NCBI RefSeq assembly: GCF_000696185.1
Contig: NZ_KK853997.1
Location: forward strand, 3,886,410-3,950,409
Length of the DNA stretch: 64,000 bases
DNA from: Kitasatospora cheerisanensis KCTC 2395
Lineage (GTDB): Bacteria > Actinomycetota > Actinomycetes > Streptomycetales > Streptomycetaceae
Reading direction: 5' to 3'
Part shown: positions 43,892 through 53,829 of the stretch, one piece after another
Layout of the letters: each line of letters starts with the position of its first letter
How positions within the stretch are numbered: position 1 is the stretch's first letter
Notes under the pieces: model-generated
The model's input: only the letters and a program-made list of their open reading frames with translations
What the model was told of the DNA's origin: nothing
Database searches by the model: none
Program-made: the position numbers and the translations under genes

Positions 43892-44185
43892 GTGATCCGG
43901 CACCTGGTCCTGTTCAAGCTCAACGAGGGCGTCACCAAGGACGACCCGCGGGCCCTGGCGGGCGCCAAGGCGTTCGAGGAGCTCGGCGCGCTGATCCCGG
44001 AGCTGCGCGAGTGGGAGTGCGGCTGGAACATCACCGACCGGGACATCGCCCACGACTTCGCGATCAACAGCCTGGTCGAGGACCGCGAGGCGCTGGCCTC
44101 CTACCTCGGCCACCCGGCCCATCAGGCGGCCGCCGGACAGTGGCGGGCCTTCGCCACCTGGGTGATCGCCGACCTGGAGGTCTGA
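43892..44185 (+). CDS. Dabb family (stress-responsive A/B barrel) protein
   Basis: 97 residues starting [20 protein letters not shown] and containing [20 protein letters not shown], the Dabb ferredoxin-like dimeric barrel. GTG start with GAGGAG upstream. Function in actinobacteria is unknown; it sits beside a stress/sporulation sigma factor. A hairpin follows. Confidence 0.92.
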   Translation: MIRHLVLFKLNEGVTKDDPRALAGAKAFEELGALIPELREWECGWNITDRDIAHDFAINSLVEDREALASYLGHPAHQAAAGQWRAFATWVIADLEV

Positions 44186-44209
44186 CCCCCCGTCGCACAC
44201 GCACGACCA

Positions 44210-44248
44210 CCGCGACCCCCGGCCCGCTCGGCGGACCGGGGGTCGCGG
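44210..44248 (+). terminator. Hairpin terminator after Dabb gene
   Basis: A perfect 13-bp stem, CCGCGACCCCCGG with its complement, loop of 13 bases, 25 bp after the stop. Confidence 0.8.
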
Positions 44249-44379
44249 CGCGCTCCGCCGAATGCTGGACAGTCCGTCAACACGCCTCTGTCGGGTGCTT
44301 GCCCGGCCGCAGAGCGACTTGTGATGCTATGACCGGTTTTGCCGGAAATTGGCGAGGTGGTTCACAAGGGAGGGGTGAC

Positions 44380-45237
44380 GTGTCCGTGCGGACGCAGGGC
44401 AACAGCGCGCCGGAGGACCGGATCGACGACCTGCCGGACCCGGTCGAGCTGGCCGCCCGCCGCTCCGGGGGGCGCGGCGCGGTCGACGTCCGCACCCTCA
44501 CCCGGGTGCTGTTCGAGCGGCTCGCCGAACTCCCGCCCGGCGCCCCCGAGCGCACCCGGGTCCGGGCCGCCCTGATCGAGATCAACATCCCTCTGGTCCG
44601 CTACGCCGCCACCCGCTTCCGCAGCCGCAGCGAGCCGATGGAGGACATCGTCCAGGTCGGCACCATCGGCCTGATCAACGCCATCGACCGCTTCGACCCC
44701 ACCCGCGGCGTCCAGTTCCCCACCTACGCCCTGCCCACCATCCTCGGCGAGATCAAGCGCTACTTCCGCGACAACGTCCGCACCATGCACGTGCCGCGCC
44801 GGCTCCAGGAGCTGTGGGTCCAGGTCAGCGGCGCCATGGAGGAGCTGACGGTCACTCACGGCCGGGCCCCCAAGGTCCCCGAGATCGCCGCCAACCTGCG
44901 CATCCCCGAGGAGGACGTGCGCGCCTGCCTGGACGCCGGCCGCGCCTACAACGCCGCCTCCCTGGAAGCCGCCCAGGAACACGAGGGCGGACTCGCCCTG
45001 CTGGACCGCCTCGGCTACGAGGACTCCGCCCTCACCGACGTCGAACACCGCGACATGGTCCGCCACCTGCTGGTCCAACTCCCCGAACGGGAACGGCGGA
45101 TCATCATGCTGCGGTTCTTCGCCAACCTCACCCAGTCGCAGATCTCCACCGAACTCGGCATGTCCCAGATGCACGTCTCCCGGCTGCTCTCCCGCATCCT
45201 CACCCGGCTGCGCACCGGCAACTCCTGGGAGGAGTGA
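44380..45237 (+). CDS. sigF: SigB/SigF-subfamily sigma factor (SigF-like)
   Basis: 285 residues. Region 2 is [20 protein letters not shown], region 3 [20 protein letters not shown] and region 4 [20 protein letters not shown] followed by [14 protein letters not shown]. This is the SigB/SigF/SigG class used in stress response and spore maturation. The GTG start was chosen because GGGAGGGG lies 5-7 bases upstream; an in-frame ATG lies 51 bases earlier. It is the first of two tandem paralogues. The symbol rests on my memory of the S. coelicolor sigF-sigN order next to the upp/tadA block. Confidence 0.9.
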   Translation: MSVRTQGNSAPEDRIDDLPDPVELAARRSGGRGAVDVRTLTRVLFERLAELPPGAPERTRVRAALIEINIPLVRYAATRFRSRSEPMEDIVQVGTIGLINAIDRFDPTRGVQFPTYALPTILGEIKRYFRDNVRTMHVPRRLQELWVQVSGAMEELTVTHGRAPKVPEIAANLRIPEEDVRACLDAGRAYNAASLEAAQEHEGGLALLDRLGYEDSALTDVEHRDMVRHLLVQLPERERRIIMLRFFANLTQSQISTELGMSQMHVSRLLSRILTRLRTGNSWEE

Positions 45238-45395
45238 ACCGCCCGCGCCGGGCCCCGCTCCGGACCCCGCGCGACGACTCGCCGCGATCGGGTTTGCCGG
45301 GCCCGGTGATCCGGTATTGAGCAGAAGGACACGTCAGTCGGGAACCGCCGTACGGGTGGAACCCGTTCGACAGGCAGTCGCAAAGGGGTGGGCGC

Positions 45396-46244
45396 GTGTT
45401 CACAGAACAGGGCAGTGCGGTCATCGAATCCGTCGCGGTACCGATCCCGGCCCAGGCCGGGCCCGCCGAGGCCCCCGACCGGGCCCTCGACACCCGCACG
45501 CTGTCCCGCTCGCTGTTCCACAGACTCGCCGCGCTGGAACCCGGCAGCGCCGAGCACGGCTACGTCCGCGACACCCTGATCGAGCTCAACCTGCCGCTGG
45601 TCCGGTACGCGTCCGCGCGCTTCCGCAGCCGCAACGAGCCGATGGAGGACATCGTCCAGGTCGGCACCATCGGCCTGATCAAGGCCATCGACCGCTTCGA
45701 TCCCGAACGCGGCGTCGAGTTCCCGACCTTCGCCATGCCCACCGTGGTCGGCGAGATCAAGCGCTTCTTCCGCGACACCAGCTGGTCGGTGCGCGTCCCG
45801 CGCCGCCTCCAGGAGCTGCGCCTCGCCCTCACCAAGGCCGGCGACGAGCTCTCCCAGCGGCTCGACCGCTCCCCCACCGTCCCCGAACTCGCCGCCTACC
45901 TCGGCGTCTCCGAGGACGACGTGGTCGAGGGCCTCGCCGTCGGCAACGCGTACACCGCGAGCTCCCTCGACTCCACCCCCGCGGAGGACGACGGCGGCGA
46001 CGGCCCGCTCGCCGACCGCCTGGGCTACGAGGACCTCGCCCTCGAAGGCGTCGAGTACCGCGAGTCGCTGAAGCCGCTGCTGGCCAAGCTCCCGCCGCGC
46101 GAGCGCCGCATCATCATGCTGCGGTTCTTCGGCAACCTGACGCAGTCCCAGATCGGCGACGAGATCGGCATCTCCCAGATGCACGTCTCCCGGCTCCTCA
46201 CCAAGACCCTCGCGCACCTCCGCGAAGGCCTGACGGCCGAGTAG
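45396..46244 (+). CDS. sigN: SigB/SigF-subfamily sigma factor (SigN-like)
   Basis: 282 residues, paralogous to the preceding gene over the whole core ([60 protein letters not shown]). GTG start with AAAGGGGTG upstream. The 158-bp gap between the two genes suggests its own promoter. In S. coelicolor the gene after sigF is sigN; I assign the name on order and class, so the symbol is less certain than the family. Confidence 0.88.
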   Translation: MFTEQGSAVIESVAVPIPAQAGPAEAPDRALDTRTLSRSLFHRLAALEPGSAEHGYVRDTLIELNLPLVRYASARFRSRNEPMEDIVQVGTIGLIKAIDRFDPERGVEFPTFAMPTVVGEIKRFFRDTSWSVRVPRRLQELRLALTKAGDELSQRLDRSPTVPELAAYLGVSEDDVVEGLAVGNAYTASSLDSTPAEDDGGDGPLADRLGYEDLALEGVEYRESLKPLLAKLPPRERRIIMLRFFGNLTQSQIGDEIGISQMHVSRLLTKTLAHLREGLTAE

Positions 46245-46273
46245 GGCTCCGGCGGGCGGGTCAGGGACGGACC

Positions 46274-47122
46274 CTAGGCGGTGCAGGCTGCTCGGAGCGC
46301 GGCGAGGTGGTCGTCCGACAGGCCGAGGCCGTCGTGCCAGAAGTCCTCGAAGGTGGGCCAGCCGAGGGCGAGTTCCTCGAAGGCCGCGTCGAGGTACACC
46401 GTTTCGGCGCGGGCCAGCGGGCGCATCAGCGGGTCCACCTTGGCGATCCGGGCGGCGGCGCGCTCGTTGGTGAGCAGGTAGTCGGCGAGGACGGCCTCGC
46501 GGGGGACGCCGAGGGCGGTGAGGAGGAGGGCGGCCGTCCAGCCGGTGCGGTCCTTGCCGGCGGTGCAGTGGAACAGCACCGGGGCGCCGTCCGCCTCGGC
46601 GATCAGCCGCAGGACGGTGGCGAAGCGCGAGCGGGCCAGCGGGTCGGTGACGAACCAGCGGTACATCGAGGTCATCATCGCGGTGCCCCGCCCGTCGCCG
46701 AGGACGGCGTGCATCGCGTCCGGCTCCCCGCTGCCGAGGGCGCGGCGCAGGTCGACGTAGAGGTCGAAGTCGGCGGAGAACACCGGCAGGTGGTGCAGCG
46801 CCGGGCCGAGCCCGTCCGGGGAGGGCACGCTCAGCGTCGCGGCGGCGTCCACCGGCAGCACGGCCGCCGGCAGGCCCGGGACCAGGTCGGCGCCCAGGTG
46901 GCGGACCTCGTCCAGGCTGCGCAGGTCGACGACGTGCCGCAGGGCGAGCGCGCCGAGCAGTTCGCGGTCGCGTTCGCCGAGCCGGCTCAGCGCCTCGGTG
47001 CGCAGCAGCAGGCCGGGGCGGACCCGCCGCCCGTCCGCGGTGCCGTATCCGCCCAGGTCGCGGGCGTTGACGGCGGAGGCCAGGCCGAGGCTGCGGGCGG
47101 TCTCGGTGGACGGCGCGGACAC
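46274..47122 (-). CDS. Tyrosine-protein phosphatase (PtpB/Siw14-like)
   Basis: 282 residues with the dual-specificity P-loop HCTAGKDRTG (Cys186) and N-terminal NARDLGGYGTADGRRVRPGL, as in the triple-specificity PtpB family. It dephosphorylates phosphotyrosine or phosphoinositides in related proteins. Convergent with the SigN-like gene. Confidence 0.93.
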   Translation of the reverse strand: MSAPSTETARSLGLASAVNARDLGGYGTADGRRVRPGLLLRTEALSRLGERDRELLGALALRHVVDLRSLDEVRHLGADLVPGLPAAVLPVDAAATLSVPSPDGLGPALHHLPVFSADFDLYVDLRRALGSGEPDAMHAVLGDGRGTAMMTSMYRWFVTDPLARSRFATVLRLIAEADGAPVLFHCTAGKDRTGWTAALLLTALGVPREAVLADYLLTNERAAARIAKVDPLMRPLARAETVYLDAAFEELALGWPTFEDFWHDGLGLSDDHLAALRAACTA

Positions 47123-47225
47123 GGGGCCTCCTGGCGGGCTGCGGCGGTTGCGGCCAGTGTAGGCACGCCGACCCGCGGGGCCGCCCGGGGTGTCCGGTCG
47201 GCCCCGGGCGGGCCCGCCGCGTCCG

Positions 47226-47426
47226 CTACTTGACGGCCAGCCAGATCACGCCGACCACGACCGCCAGGGCCACCACGGCCCCGACGACGATCAGCGGGGT
47301 GCGGCTCGACGAGGAGCTGCTGCCGTAGGTGGTGACGGTGCCCGGGGCCTGCGCGGCCGGGGCCTCGTCGACGAACGCCCGGAACATCTGGGTGGAGCCG
47401 GCGGGGTCGTAGTCGTTGTCAGCCAT
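47226..47426 (-). CDS. Small membrane protein (66 aa)
   Basis: 66 residues: a hydrophilic N-terminus (ADNDYDPAGSTQMFRAFVDE), a serine run, and one TM helix (TPLIVVGAVVALAVVVGVIW). No family recognised. The ATG before ADNDYD is chosen because upstream in-frame sequence is non-coding in character. Divergent from the aldo/keto reductase. Confidence 0.7.
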   Translation of the reverse strand: MADNDYDPAGSTQMFRAFVDEAPAAQAPGTVTTYGSSSSSSRTPLIVVGAVVALAVVVGVIWLAVK

Positions 47427-47577
47427 GGAACGGGACTCTAGCCAACCCCGACGGCCCGCCGACACCCCGGACCCCACTGCGGGCCCACTCTGCACGGAGC
47501 CCTCACCTCGGCGGACGCCCGGGTGAACATCCGGTCGCACCGGAATCAAGCAGGACCCGAACGGGTTGTCCCCGTGC

Positions 47578-48534
47578 ATGACGACCAGTGACGCCCCGCG
47601 GGTGACCCTCGGCCCCTCCGACCTCTCCGTCTCCCCGCTGTCCCTCGGCGGCAACGTGTTCGGCTGGACGGCCGACGAGGCGCAGTCCTTCGCCGTGCTC
47701 GACGCGTACGCCGCAACCGGCGGCAACTTCGTCGACACCGCCGACGTCTACTCCGCGTGGGCGCCGGGCAACTCCGGCGGCGAGTCCGAGACGGTGATCG
47801 GCAACTGGCTGCGAAGCCGCGGCAACCGCGAGCAGATCGTGATCGCCACCAAGGCCGGCATGGCCCCCGGCCTGGACAACCTCCGGCGCGACACCGTGCG
47901 CCGCGCCGTCGACGGCTCGCTGCGCCGGCTCGGCGTCGAACGGATCGACCTGTTCTACACCCACCGGGACGACCCGGACACCCCGGTCGAGGAGATCGTC
48001 ACGACGCTGGACGAGCTGGTCCGCGAGGGCAAGGTGCGGGAGGTCGCCGCGTCCAACATCGGCGCGGAGCGGCTGGCCGCCTCGCTGGAGTTCGCCGCCC
48101 GCGAGGGCCTGGCCCGGTACGTGGCCGTGCAGCCGCACTACAACCTGGTCTCCCGCGACACCTACGAGGGCCCGCTGGCCGAGACCGCCGCCGCGCACGG
48201 CCTGTCCGCGGTGCCGTACTACGCGCTCGCCTCCGGCTTCCTGACCGGCAAGTACCGCCCCGGCGCGCAGGTCGACAGCGCCCGCGCCCAGGGCGCCGGG
48301 CGGTACCTCGACGAGCCCCGCGGCCTGCGGGTGCTGGCCGCGCTGGACGAGGTCGCCGCCGCGCACGGCGTCGAGGTCGCCACCGCCGCGCTGGCCTGGC
48401 TGGCCTCCCGGCCCACCGTCGCCGCGCCGCTGGCCAGCGCCCGCACCGTCGAGCAGCTGCCGCCGCTGCTGGCCGCCCTGACGCTGCGACTGACCGAGGC
48501 CGAGCTGAAGCTGCTCGACGGCGCCTCCGACTGA
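47578..48534 (+). CDS. Aldo/keto reductase
   Basis: 318 residues of AKR TIM barrel with catalytic tetrad positions visible: D in FVDTADVYS, Y in DVYSAW, K in IATKAG, H in FYTHRDD. NADPH-binding region LASARTVEQLPPLLAAL. It reduces aldehydes or ketones; substrate unknown. Group resembles the YajO/Tas-type AKRs. Confidence 0.93.
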   Translation: MTTSDAPRVTLGPSDLSVSPLSLGGNVFGWTADEAQSFAVLDAYAATGGNFVDTADVYSAWAPGNSGGESETVIGNWLRSRGNREQIVIATKAGMAPGLDNLRRDTVRRAVDGSLRRLGVERIDLFYTHRDDPDTPVEEIVTTLDELVREGKVREVAASNIGAERLAASLEFAAREGLARYVAVQPHYNLVSRDTYEGPLAETAAAHGLSAVPYYALASGFLTGKYRPGAQVDSARAQGAGRYLDEPRGLRVLAALDEVAAAHGVEVATAALAWLASRPTVAAPLASARTVEQLPPLLAALTLRLTEAELKLLDGASD

Positions 48535-48548
48535 CGCCGCGTCACCGT

Positions 48549-48590
48549 GCGACGGCGCCCCTCCCGCGGCTGCGGGAGGGGCGCCGTCGC
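48549..48590. terminator. Bidirectional hairpin terminator
   Basis: A perfect 19-bp stem (48549-48567 with 48572-48590), loop GGCT, 14 bp from each of the convergent stops. Confidence 0.88.
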
Positions 48591-48604
48591 CGTTGCCGGG
48601 CCGG

Positions 48605-49555
48605 TCAGGGGCGGCCGAAGAAGTCCGGGTAGTACCCGCTGTTCAGATGGGAGACCCGGACGTTCTTGCCGGGCCGCGGCGCCTCCACGTACGTCCCGTC
48701 CCCGAGGTAGATCGCGACGTGGTGGATGCCGGAGACCCGGCCGTTGCTCGACCAGAAGACCAGGTCGCCGCGCTGGAGCTGCTTCGACGTGATCGGGGTG
48801 GCCGCCCGGTACTGGTCGTCGGCGACCCGCGGGGTGGAGACCCCGGCCCGGCGGAACGCCTGCTGGACCAGCCCCGAGCAGTCGAAGCCGTTCGGCCCGT
48901 TGCCGCCCCACACGTACGGCTTGCCGACTTGCGCCAGCGCGTACGACACCGCCGCCTCGACGCCGCTCGCCGCGGGCGCGGCCGGCTTCGACTGCTGGGC
49001 GGTGGAGCCGCCCCCGCCGGTGCGCGAGACGTACACGTCGTAGTGGCTGGTGTACCGCCACTCGCCGGCCGCGTTCCTGAACCAGTAGACGCGGCCGTCC
49101 CAGCCCTGCCGGATCCCGCCGCCCGAGGGCTGCGCGGAGCCGGAACCCTGCTGCTGCGACTGGCCCTTGGAGCCGCCGGTGCGCTCCAGGTAGACGCTCT
49201 GCCACTTGGTGTAGCGCCACTCGCCGGCCGCGTTCTTGAACCAGTAGACGTGACCGTCCCAGCCGGGGCCGGACGGTGCGGGCATGGCGTGCGCGGTGGT
49301 CGCGCCCAGGCCCAGACCGACCGCACCCGCGCCGGCCAGCACGGTGGTGGCCAGACAGGTCGAACGCACCGCGCGATGGATGCGCCCCGCGCGCTCGGCA
49401 GCTCCGGACCCGGCGGTGCGGACCGCCGGCCGGGCGCACTCCGGGCACCGGCAGGCTGACGCACCGTCGGATTCGGCGAAGCCCAGCAGCGGGCCGTCCG
49501 ACCGGTCGGGCAGATCTGTGGGGTCGGTGGATATCGAGGCGAGCGCTGGCTTCAC
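48605..49555 (-). CDS. NlpC/P60 family cell-wall peptidase
   Basis: 316 residues. The N-terminal 60 residues contain CRCPEC and precede a hydrophobic segment ending AHA (66-90), an unusually late signal/anchor. Two copies of a 30-residue unit follow (GWDGHVYWFKNAAGEWRYT at 98-116 and GWDGRVYWFRNAAGEWRYT at 151-169). The NlpC/P60 domain has Cys226 (NGFDCSGLV) and His278/279 (GIHHVAIYLG). It likely cleaves peptidoglycan stem peptides outside the cell. GTG start overlaps the SPFH stop by 4 bp. Confidence 0.92.
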   Translation of the reverse strand: MKPALASISTDPTDLPDRSDGPLLGFAESDGASACRCPECARPAVRTAGSGAAERAGRIHRAVRSTCLATTVLAGAGAVGLGLGATTAHAMPAPSGPGWDGHVYWFKNAAGEWRYTKWQSVYLERTGGSKGQSQQQGSGSAQPSGGGIRQGWDGRVYWFRNAAGEWRYTSHYDVYVSRTGGGGSTAQQSKPAAPAASGVEAAVSYALAQVGKPYVWGGNGPNGFDCSGLVQQAFRRAGVSTPRVADDQYRAATPITSKQLQRGDLVFWSSNGRVSGIHHVAIYLGDGTYVEAPRPGKNVRVSHLNSGYYPDFFGRP

Positions 49556-50886
49556 GCGGGTTTCCCTTCCTTGCGGTTCGGCCGGGCGGCCGGGGCGGGC
49601 ACCGAGGCGGTGACCCCCGCCGGGGCGACGAACGCGACCAGCAGCTGCTCCATCAGGGCGCTGCGCGCGGCGTCGTCCAACTCGTGGGCGGTGGCGCGCT
49701 CCAGGCGGCGCACCGCGAGCGCGGCGGCCTCCACCGCGTCGTCCACCAGGACGGTCCGCAGCCCCGCGTCCAGGTCGGCCAGCCGGCGGCGGCGCATCGA
49801 CTCGGCGACCTCCGGCGCGTACTCCAGGGCCAGCGGCTGCACCGAGTACACCTCGATGCCAGCCGGGGCGGTCTCCGCCGCCAGCGACCGGGTCAACTCG
49901 TCGGCGAACCAGTGGCCGTCGCGCAGCGCCGGCCCGGGGGCGGAGTTGGAGTCGCACGGCAGCGTCGAGGCGATCCGAGTGAGGACGGCCTGCACCTGCT
50001 CCCGCAGATACGTCTCGTGCTCGGCGATGCCCAGCGTGACGCGGGCGGTGTCCTTGACCCGCCACACGATCAACACCCGCACCAGCAGCGGGGTCCCGGT
50101 CCGGTCGGTGACCTGCACCGGCTCGCTGCGCCAGTGCCGCAGCCGGACGTCCACCCGGCGGCGGCGCACCAGCGGGTTGACCCACAGCAGGCCGGTGCGG
50201 CGCACCGTGCCCCGGTAGCGGCCCCAGCGGGTCAGCACCCGGGTCTCACCGCCCGGGTTGGACAGCAGCCCGGCCAGCGCGACCAGCATCGCCAGCCCGA
50301 TCGCGCTGACCGAGACGACGGTGCGGTCGCCGACCTGCGCCCCGTCGGCCTTCGCGGCCGCGTCCCGCAGGTCCGGCAGGCCGGACAGGTGCGGGATCAC
50401 GCCGACCCGGGCCAGCACCAGCACCACCCCGGCCGCGCCGAGCAGCAGCACCAGCAGCGGCACCCAGCCCGGCAGCGCGAACGCCCGGCGCTCGCGCAGC
50501 GACTGGTCGGCGCGCGGCGGCCGCCGGTGCGCGGAGCCGTCCGCCACCGTCGGGTGCGCGCCGGTCTCGGAGCGGTCCGGGCCCTTGCCGAGCGGGCGCA
50601 GTCCGCCGCCGGCGAAGGGTTCGGGCGTGGCCCGCGGGCCGGGCGGGATCGCGGCCGGTTCGTCCGCGCCGACCGGCACCAACGCCGGTTCGACGGCCGG
50701 GAGCTGCGCGGTCGGCTCGCCCCGGTCGGGGTGTTCCCCGTCCGGTGCCGCGGTCCTGATCAGCGGGTTGCCCGCCGCTCGGGCGACGGCCTTGGTCAGT
50801 TGGGTCGCGCCGACGGGGTCGGCAGGAGGCTCGGTGGCCGAGGGCCAGGAGTTGGGTCGCGGCGACGAGTCGCGGGTGACGTCCAT
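49552..50886 (-). CDS. SPFH (band 7/stomatin-like) membrane protein
   Basis: 444 residues. A long Pro/Ala-rich cytosolic N-terminus (to about 135) precedes two TM helices near 138-162 and 188-208. An SPFH domain follows (RTGLLWVNPLVRRRRVDVRL, then GIEVYSVQPLALEYAPEVAE) and a helical tail. SPFH proteins organise membrane microdomains. Translational coupling to an NlpC/P60 peptidase suggests localised control of cell-wall hydrolysis (inference). Confidence 0.9.
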   Translation of the reverse strand: MDVTRDSSPRPNSWPSATEPPADPVGATQLTKAVARAAGNPLIRTAAPDGEHPDRGEPTAQLPAVEPALVPVGADEPAAIPPGPRATPEPFAGGGLRPLGKGPDRSETGAHPTVADGSAHRRPPRADQSLRERRAFALPGWVPLLVLLLGAAGVVLVLARVGVIPHLSGLPDLRDAAAKADGAQVGDRTVVSVSAIGLAMLVALAGLLSNPGGETRVLTRWGRYRGTVRRTGLLWVNPLVRRRRVDVRLRHWRSEPVQVTDRTGTPLLVRVLIVWRVKDTARVTLGIAEHETYLREQVQAVLTRIASTLPCDSNSAPGPALRDGHWFADELTRSLAAETAPAGIEVYSVQPLALEYAPEVAESMRRRRLADLDAGLRTVLVDDAVEAAALAVRRLERATAHELDDAARSALMEQLLVAFVAPAGVTASVPAPAARPNRKEGKPA

Positions 50887-51096
50887 GCACGTGTCCTAAG
50901 GGTCAGAGTGTCGCGCAACGGGCGGCCCGGATCTGACGGGCAGTGCCAGACTCAGGCTAGGCTGATTAGTCATCAAATGCGACATTTACCAAGCGGTGTG
51001 TCGTTATCTCGGCAAACTCGCAGGAACCGGGCAATGCCGCCGCGACCTGCACGAACGGGCCGCTCGATCGCCCAACGCGCCTGCCGCGGAAGGCAG

Positions 51097-53829
51097 TCAG
51101 CGGTGGCGAGAACCGAACACCCGGCGCGCCAGCAGCCCCAGGCCCGCCGCGATCAGCAGCGCCCCGCAGGCCAAGCCGCGCCACCCGGTGGCCGCCGCCC
51201 GGTGCTCGGCCGCCATCGCGTCCGGCGGCGGAGCGGCCAGCGCCCGCACCGGCCCGGGGCCGTCCTGCTCGCCGACGGAGAACGGTTCGTCCGGCGCCTC
51301 GGCCGCTGCTGACGGCACGTCATCAGCCCTTGCCGGTGCGGACTCGGTCGGCAGCGACGTCGGCGTCCCCACCGGTGGTGTGCCCACCGGCGGCGTCCCC
51401 ACCGGTGGTGTGCCCGCCGGTGGCGTGGTCGCAGGTGAGGTGCCCGGTGGCGGCGTGGTCGCGGGCGGGGTCGGCCGGGGCGGGGTGGTGGCCGTCGCGG
51501 CGGGGAGCTGGCGCTCCGGGGACGCGGACGGGGGCCGGCTGCCGAGCGGTGACGACTGCGCCGCGGTGGCCGGGCGGGTCGCAACCGGGGCGGACGGCGT
51601 GGCACTTGAGGGTGCGGGCCCGGCCGACGCGCGGGCCGACGCGGGGGCCGGCGCCGGGGCGGCGGGTGCCCGGACCGTCACCGCCTCGCCCGGAGTGCCG
51701 TTGCCCGCCGGGTCGGTGGCGGTGGGGACCAGCGTGAGGTCACCGGCCGCCAGGTCGCGGGCGGCGGTGCAGGACCAGGCCCCGTCGGCGGCGGCCACGG
51801 CGCTGCACACCGTGACGCGTTCGCCCTCGCCGTGGCGGGCCGTGACCGTGACGGTGCTGCCCGGTTCAGCGCGCCCGGCGAGTTCGGGCCGGGCGGAGTG
51901 CAGGAGGGCACCGGCCGACGGCGAGGCGAGCTGCGGCCGGTCGGGCGCGGCGGTGTCCACGGTGAGCGCGACGGGCTTGCCGTCGGCGTGGTTGCCGGCC
52001 GCGTCGAGGGCGTGCGGGGTGAGCAGGTGGCGGCCGTCGGCGAGGTTCTCCACCGGCAGGCAGGACCAACTCCCGTCCGCGGCGACGCCGATGGAGCACA
52101 GGTCGGCGCCGTCCGGGCCCTCGTCCGCGCCCACGGTGACGGTCGAGCCGGGCTCGCCGAGGCCGGTGACCAGCAGCCCCGGATCGTTGCTGAAGGCCGG
52201 CAGGGTGAGCACCGGGGCGGTCGGCGGCGTGGTCTTGACGGTCAGTCGGAACGGGTCGCCGCGCAGCGCCGTGCCGCCGTAGCCGGTCGTCGCCACCGTC
52301 AGGGTGTGCGCGCCCTCGGCGAGCGCGCTCTCGGGGCGGCAGCTCCAACTGCCGTCGCCGCCGGGCCGGGCGGCGCACAGCGTGCTGCCGCCCTCCTCGA
52401 CGGCGATGCCCGCCCCCGGGGGTGCGCCGTCGCCGCGGAACTCGGGGCGGACCTCGGCCGTGACGGAGCCGGGGACGGGCAGCCCGATCTCCGGCCGGCC
52501 GGCGCCGAGCGCCAGCGCGATCTGCTGGTCGACGACCTGCCCGGAGTCGGCGAAGCCGTCGGGGGTGACGAGCTGGGCGCCGTTGTGGGCCAGCCGCAGC
52601 CGCACCCAGGTGTCGCCGCCGGCGGCGCCGGCCGGGACCTGCCACTCCAGCGTGGCGCTGCCCGCCCCGGCGGGGACGTCGGCCTGCACCCGCTCCCGCT
52701 GGTCGAAGCGCCCGTTGTGGTCGAAGTCGATCCAGCCGGCCAGCACGGCCGGCCCTGCCCCGGAACTGACCGGGACGTCCAGCCGGTAGGCCCGGCCGGG
52801 GGCGGCCTCGGCCGGGAAGGCGAGGGACGGGTCGGCCCCCCGGTACTCGGCCCGGCCGGGCCGGAGCCGGTCCGCCGGCGGATTGGCCCACGGGCTGCGG
52901 CGGCCCTCCCCGTCGTCCGCCCGCACCTCGGGCGCGAGCCGGCCGGCCGTACGGACGGGCGGCGGCGCGCCCGCCGTCGGGCCGGGCAGCAGCGGCTTCT
53001 CGACGGACTGGGCCACGGCGGGCCGGACCCGGGCGGCGTCCTGCCCGAGGAACAGGTCGGAGACCAGATGGGAGGCCGTGCCGTAGTCCGGCGGGGCGCT
53101 GCCCAGGTCCTCGTCCAGGGTGACCGTCCAGGCCTGACGGGGCGTCACCGCCGTGGTGGTGGAGCCGGCCCGGGCGGTGGAGCGCCGGTCCACCCGCAGT
53201 TCGACGGTGCTGACGGTGCCGGAGAGTTCGAGGGTGCCCGCGTCGTCGGCGGCGCCGTCCCGCGCAGTCGGGGCGAGCGAGTCGGCGCCGACCGTCCAGC
53301 CGCTCCAGCCGGTGCGGCCGACCAGCGCGGGGGCGGCGGGGGCGCCGCCGATGACGGTCAGCCGGGTGCCGGTGGCCGGCCCGGTCAGGCCGCTGACGTG
53401 CAGGCGGGGATCGCGCACGGGGCGGGAGAAGGACAGCCGCAGGGTGCCCAGGGTGTGCCACGTGCCGTCCGCACGGGGCCGCCGCTCGGCGGCCCGGAAC
53501 GTTTCGGCGGGATCGCCGGGGCGGATCCCGTCGGCGTAGACGCTGCCGCCGCCCGGGCGTTCGGCCAGCTTCCCGGGCGCGGCCTCGACCGTCACCTCGG
53601 GGGCGGCCGCGAAGTCGAGGCGGACGGCGAGCCCCGAGGGGAGCTGCGCGCGGCCCTCGGCGGTCCAGCCGTCGGGTGCCTGCTGGGCGGCGGCCGGTGC
53701 GGCGACGCCGGTGAGCAGTCCGGTGGCGATCAGGACGGCGGTGCCCCGCCCGATCCGGGGCCCGGGCCGGTCACGGTCGGCCGGGCGGGCGGCGGGGGCC
53801 GGAGCCCGGTGGAGGAACTGTCGGCACAT
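51097..53829 (-). CDS. Large secreted surface protein with GEVED and Ig-like repeats
   Basis: 910 residues. Signal peptide (TAVLIATGLLTGVAAPAAAQ, about 31-50), a collagen-binding-like N-terminal half, and a GEVED-type domain (GWIDFDHNGRFDQRERV, then WVRLRLAHNGAQLVTPDGFA). Three bacterial Ig-like repeats follow, each with a GSWSC or GAWSC strand end. A long Pro/Thr/Ala linker includes repeated GTPPV units, then a C-terminal TM helix (ACGALLIAAGLGLLA) and basic tail. No LPXTG is seen, so it is anchored by the helix. Probable adhesin or wall-spanning protein. A GTPPVGTPPV DNA tandem repeat lies at about 51361-51440. Confidence 0.85.
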   Translation of the reverse strand: MCRQFLHRAPAPAARPADRDRPGPRIGRGTAVLIATGLLTGVAAPAAAQQAPDGWTAEGRAQLPSGLAVRLDFAAAPEVTVEAAPGKLAERPGGGSVYADGIRPGDPAETFRAAERRPRADGTWHTLGTLRLSFSRPVRDPRLHVSGLTGPATGTRLTVIGGAPAAPALVGRTGWSGWTVGADSLAPTARDGAADDAGTLELSGTVSTVELRVDRRSTARAGSTTTAVTPRQAWTVTLDEDLGSAPPDYGTASHLVSDLFLGQDAARVRPAVAQSVEKPLLPGPTAGAPPPVRTAGRLAPEVRADDGEGRRSPWANPPADRLRPGRAEYRGADPSLAFPAEAAPGRAYRLDVPVSSGAGPAVLAGWIDFDHNGRFDQRERVQADVPAGAGSATLEWQVPAGAAGGDTWVRLRLAHNGAQLVTPDGFADSGQVVDQQIALALGAGRPEIGLPVPGSVTAEVRPEFRGDGAPPGAGIAVEEGGSTLCAARPGGDGSWSCRPESALAEGAHTLTVATTGYGGTALRGDPFRLTVKTTPPTAPVLTLPAFSNDPGLLVTGLGEPGSTVTVGADEGPDGADLCSIGVAADGSWSCLPVENLADGRHLLTPHALDAAGNHADGKPVALTVDTAAPDRPQLASPSAGALLHSARPELAGRAEPGSTVTVTARHGEGERVTVCSAVAAADGAWSCTAARDLAAGDLTLVPTATDPAGNGTPGEAVTVRAPAAPAPAPASARASAGPAPSSATPSAPVATRPATAAQSSPLGSRPPSASPERQLPAATATTPPRPTPPATTPPPGTSPATTPPAGTPPVGTPPVGTPPVGTPTSLPTESAPARADDVPSAAAEAPDEPFSVGEQDGPGPVRALAAPPPDAMAAEHRAAATGWRGLACGALLIAAGLGLLARRVFGSRHR

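Noticed and set aside
50887-51096. Possible c-di-AMP (ydaO) riboswitch ahead of the SPFH-NlpC operon
   Set aside because: NlpC genes are sometimes under this riboswitch, but I could not recognise its conserved core in the 210-bp leader; only an AT-richer promoter-like stretch near 50965-50995 is visible.
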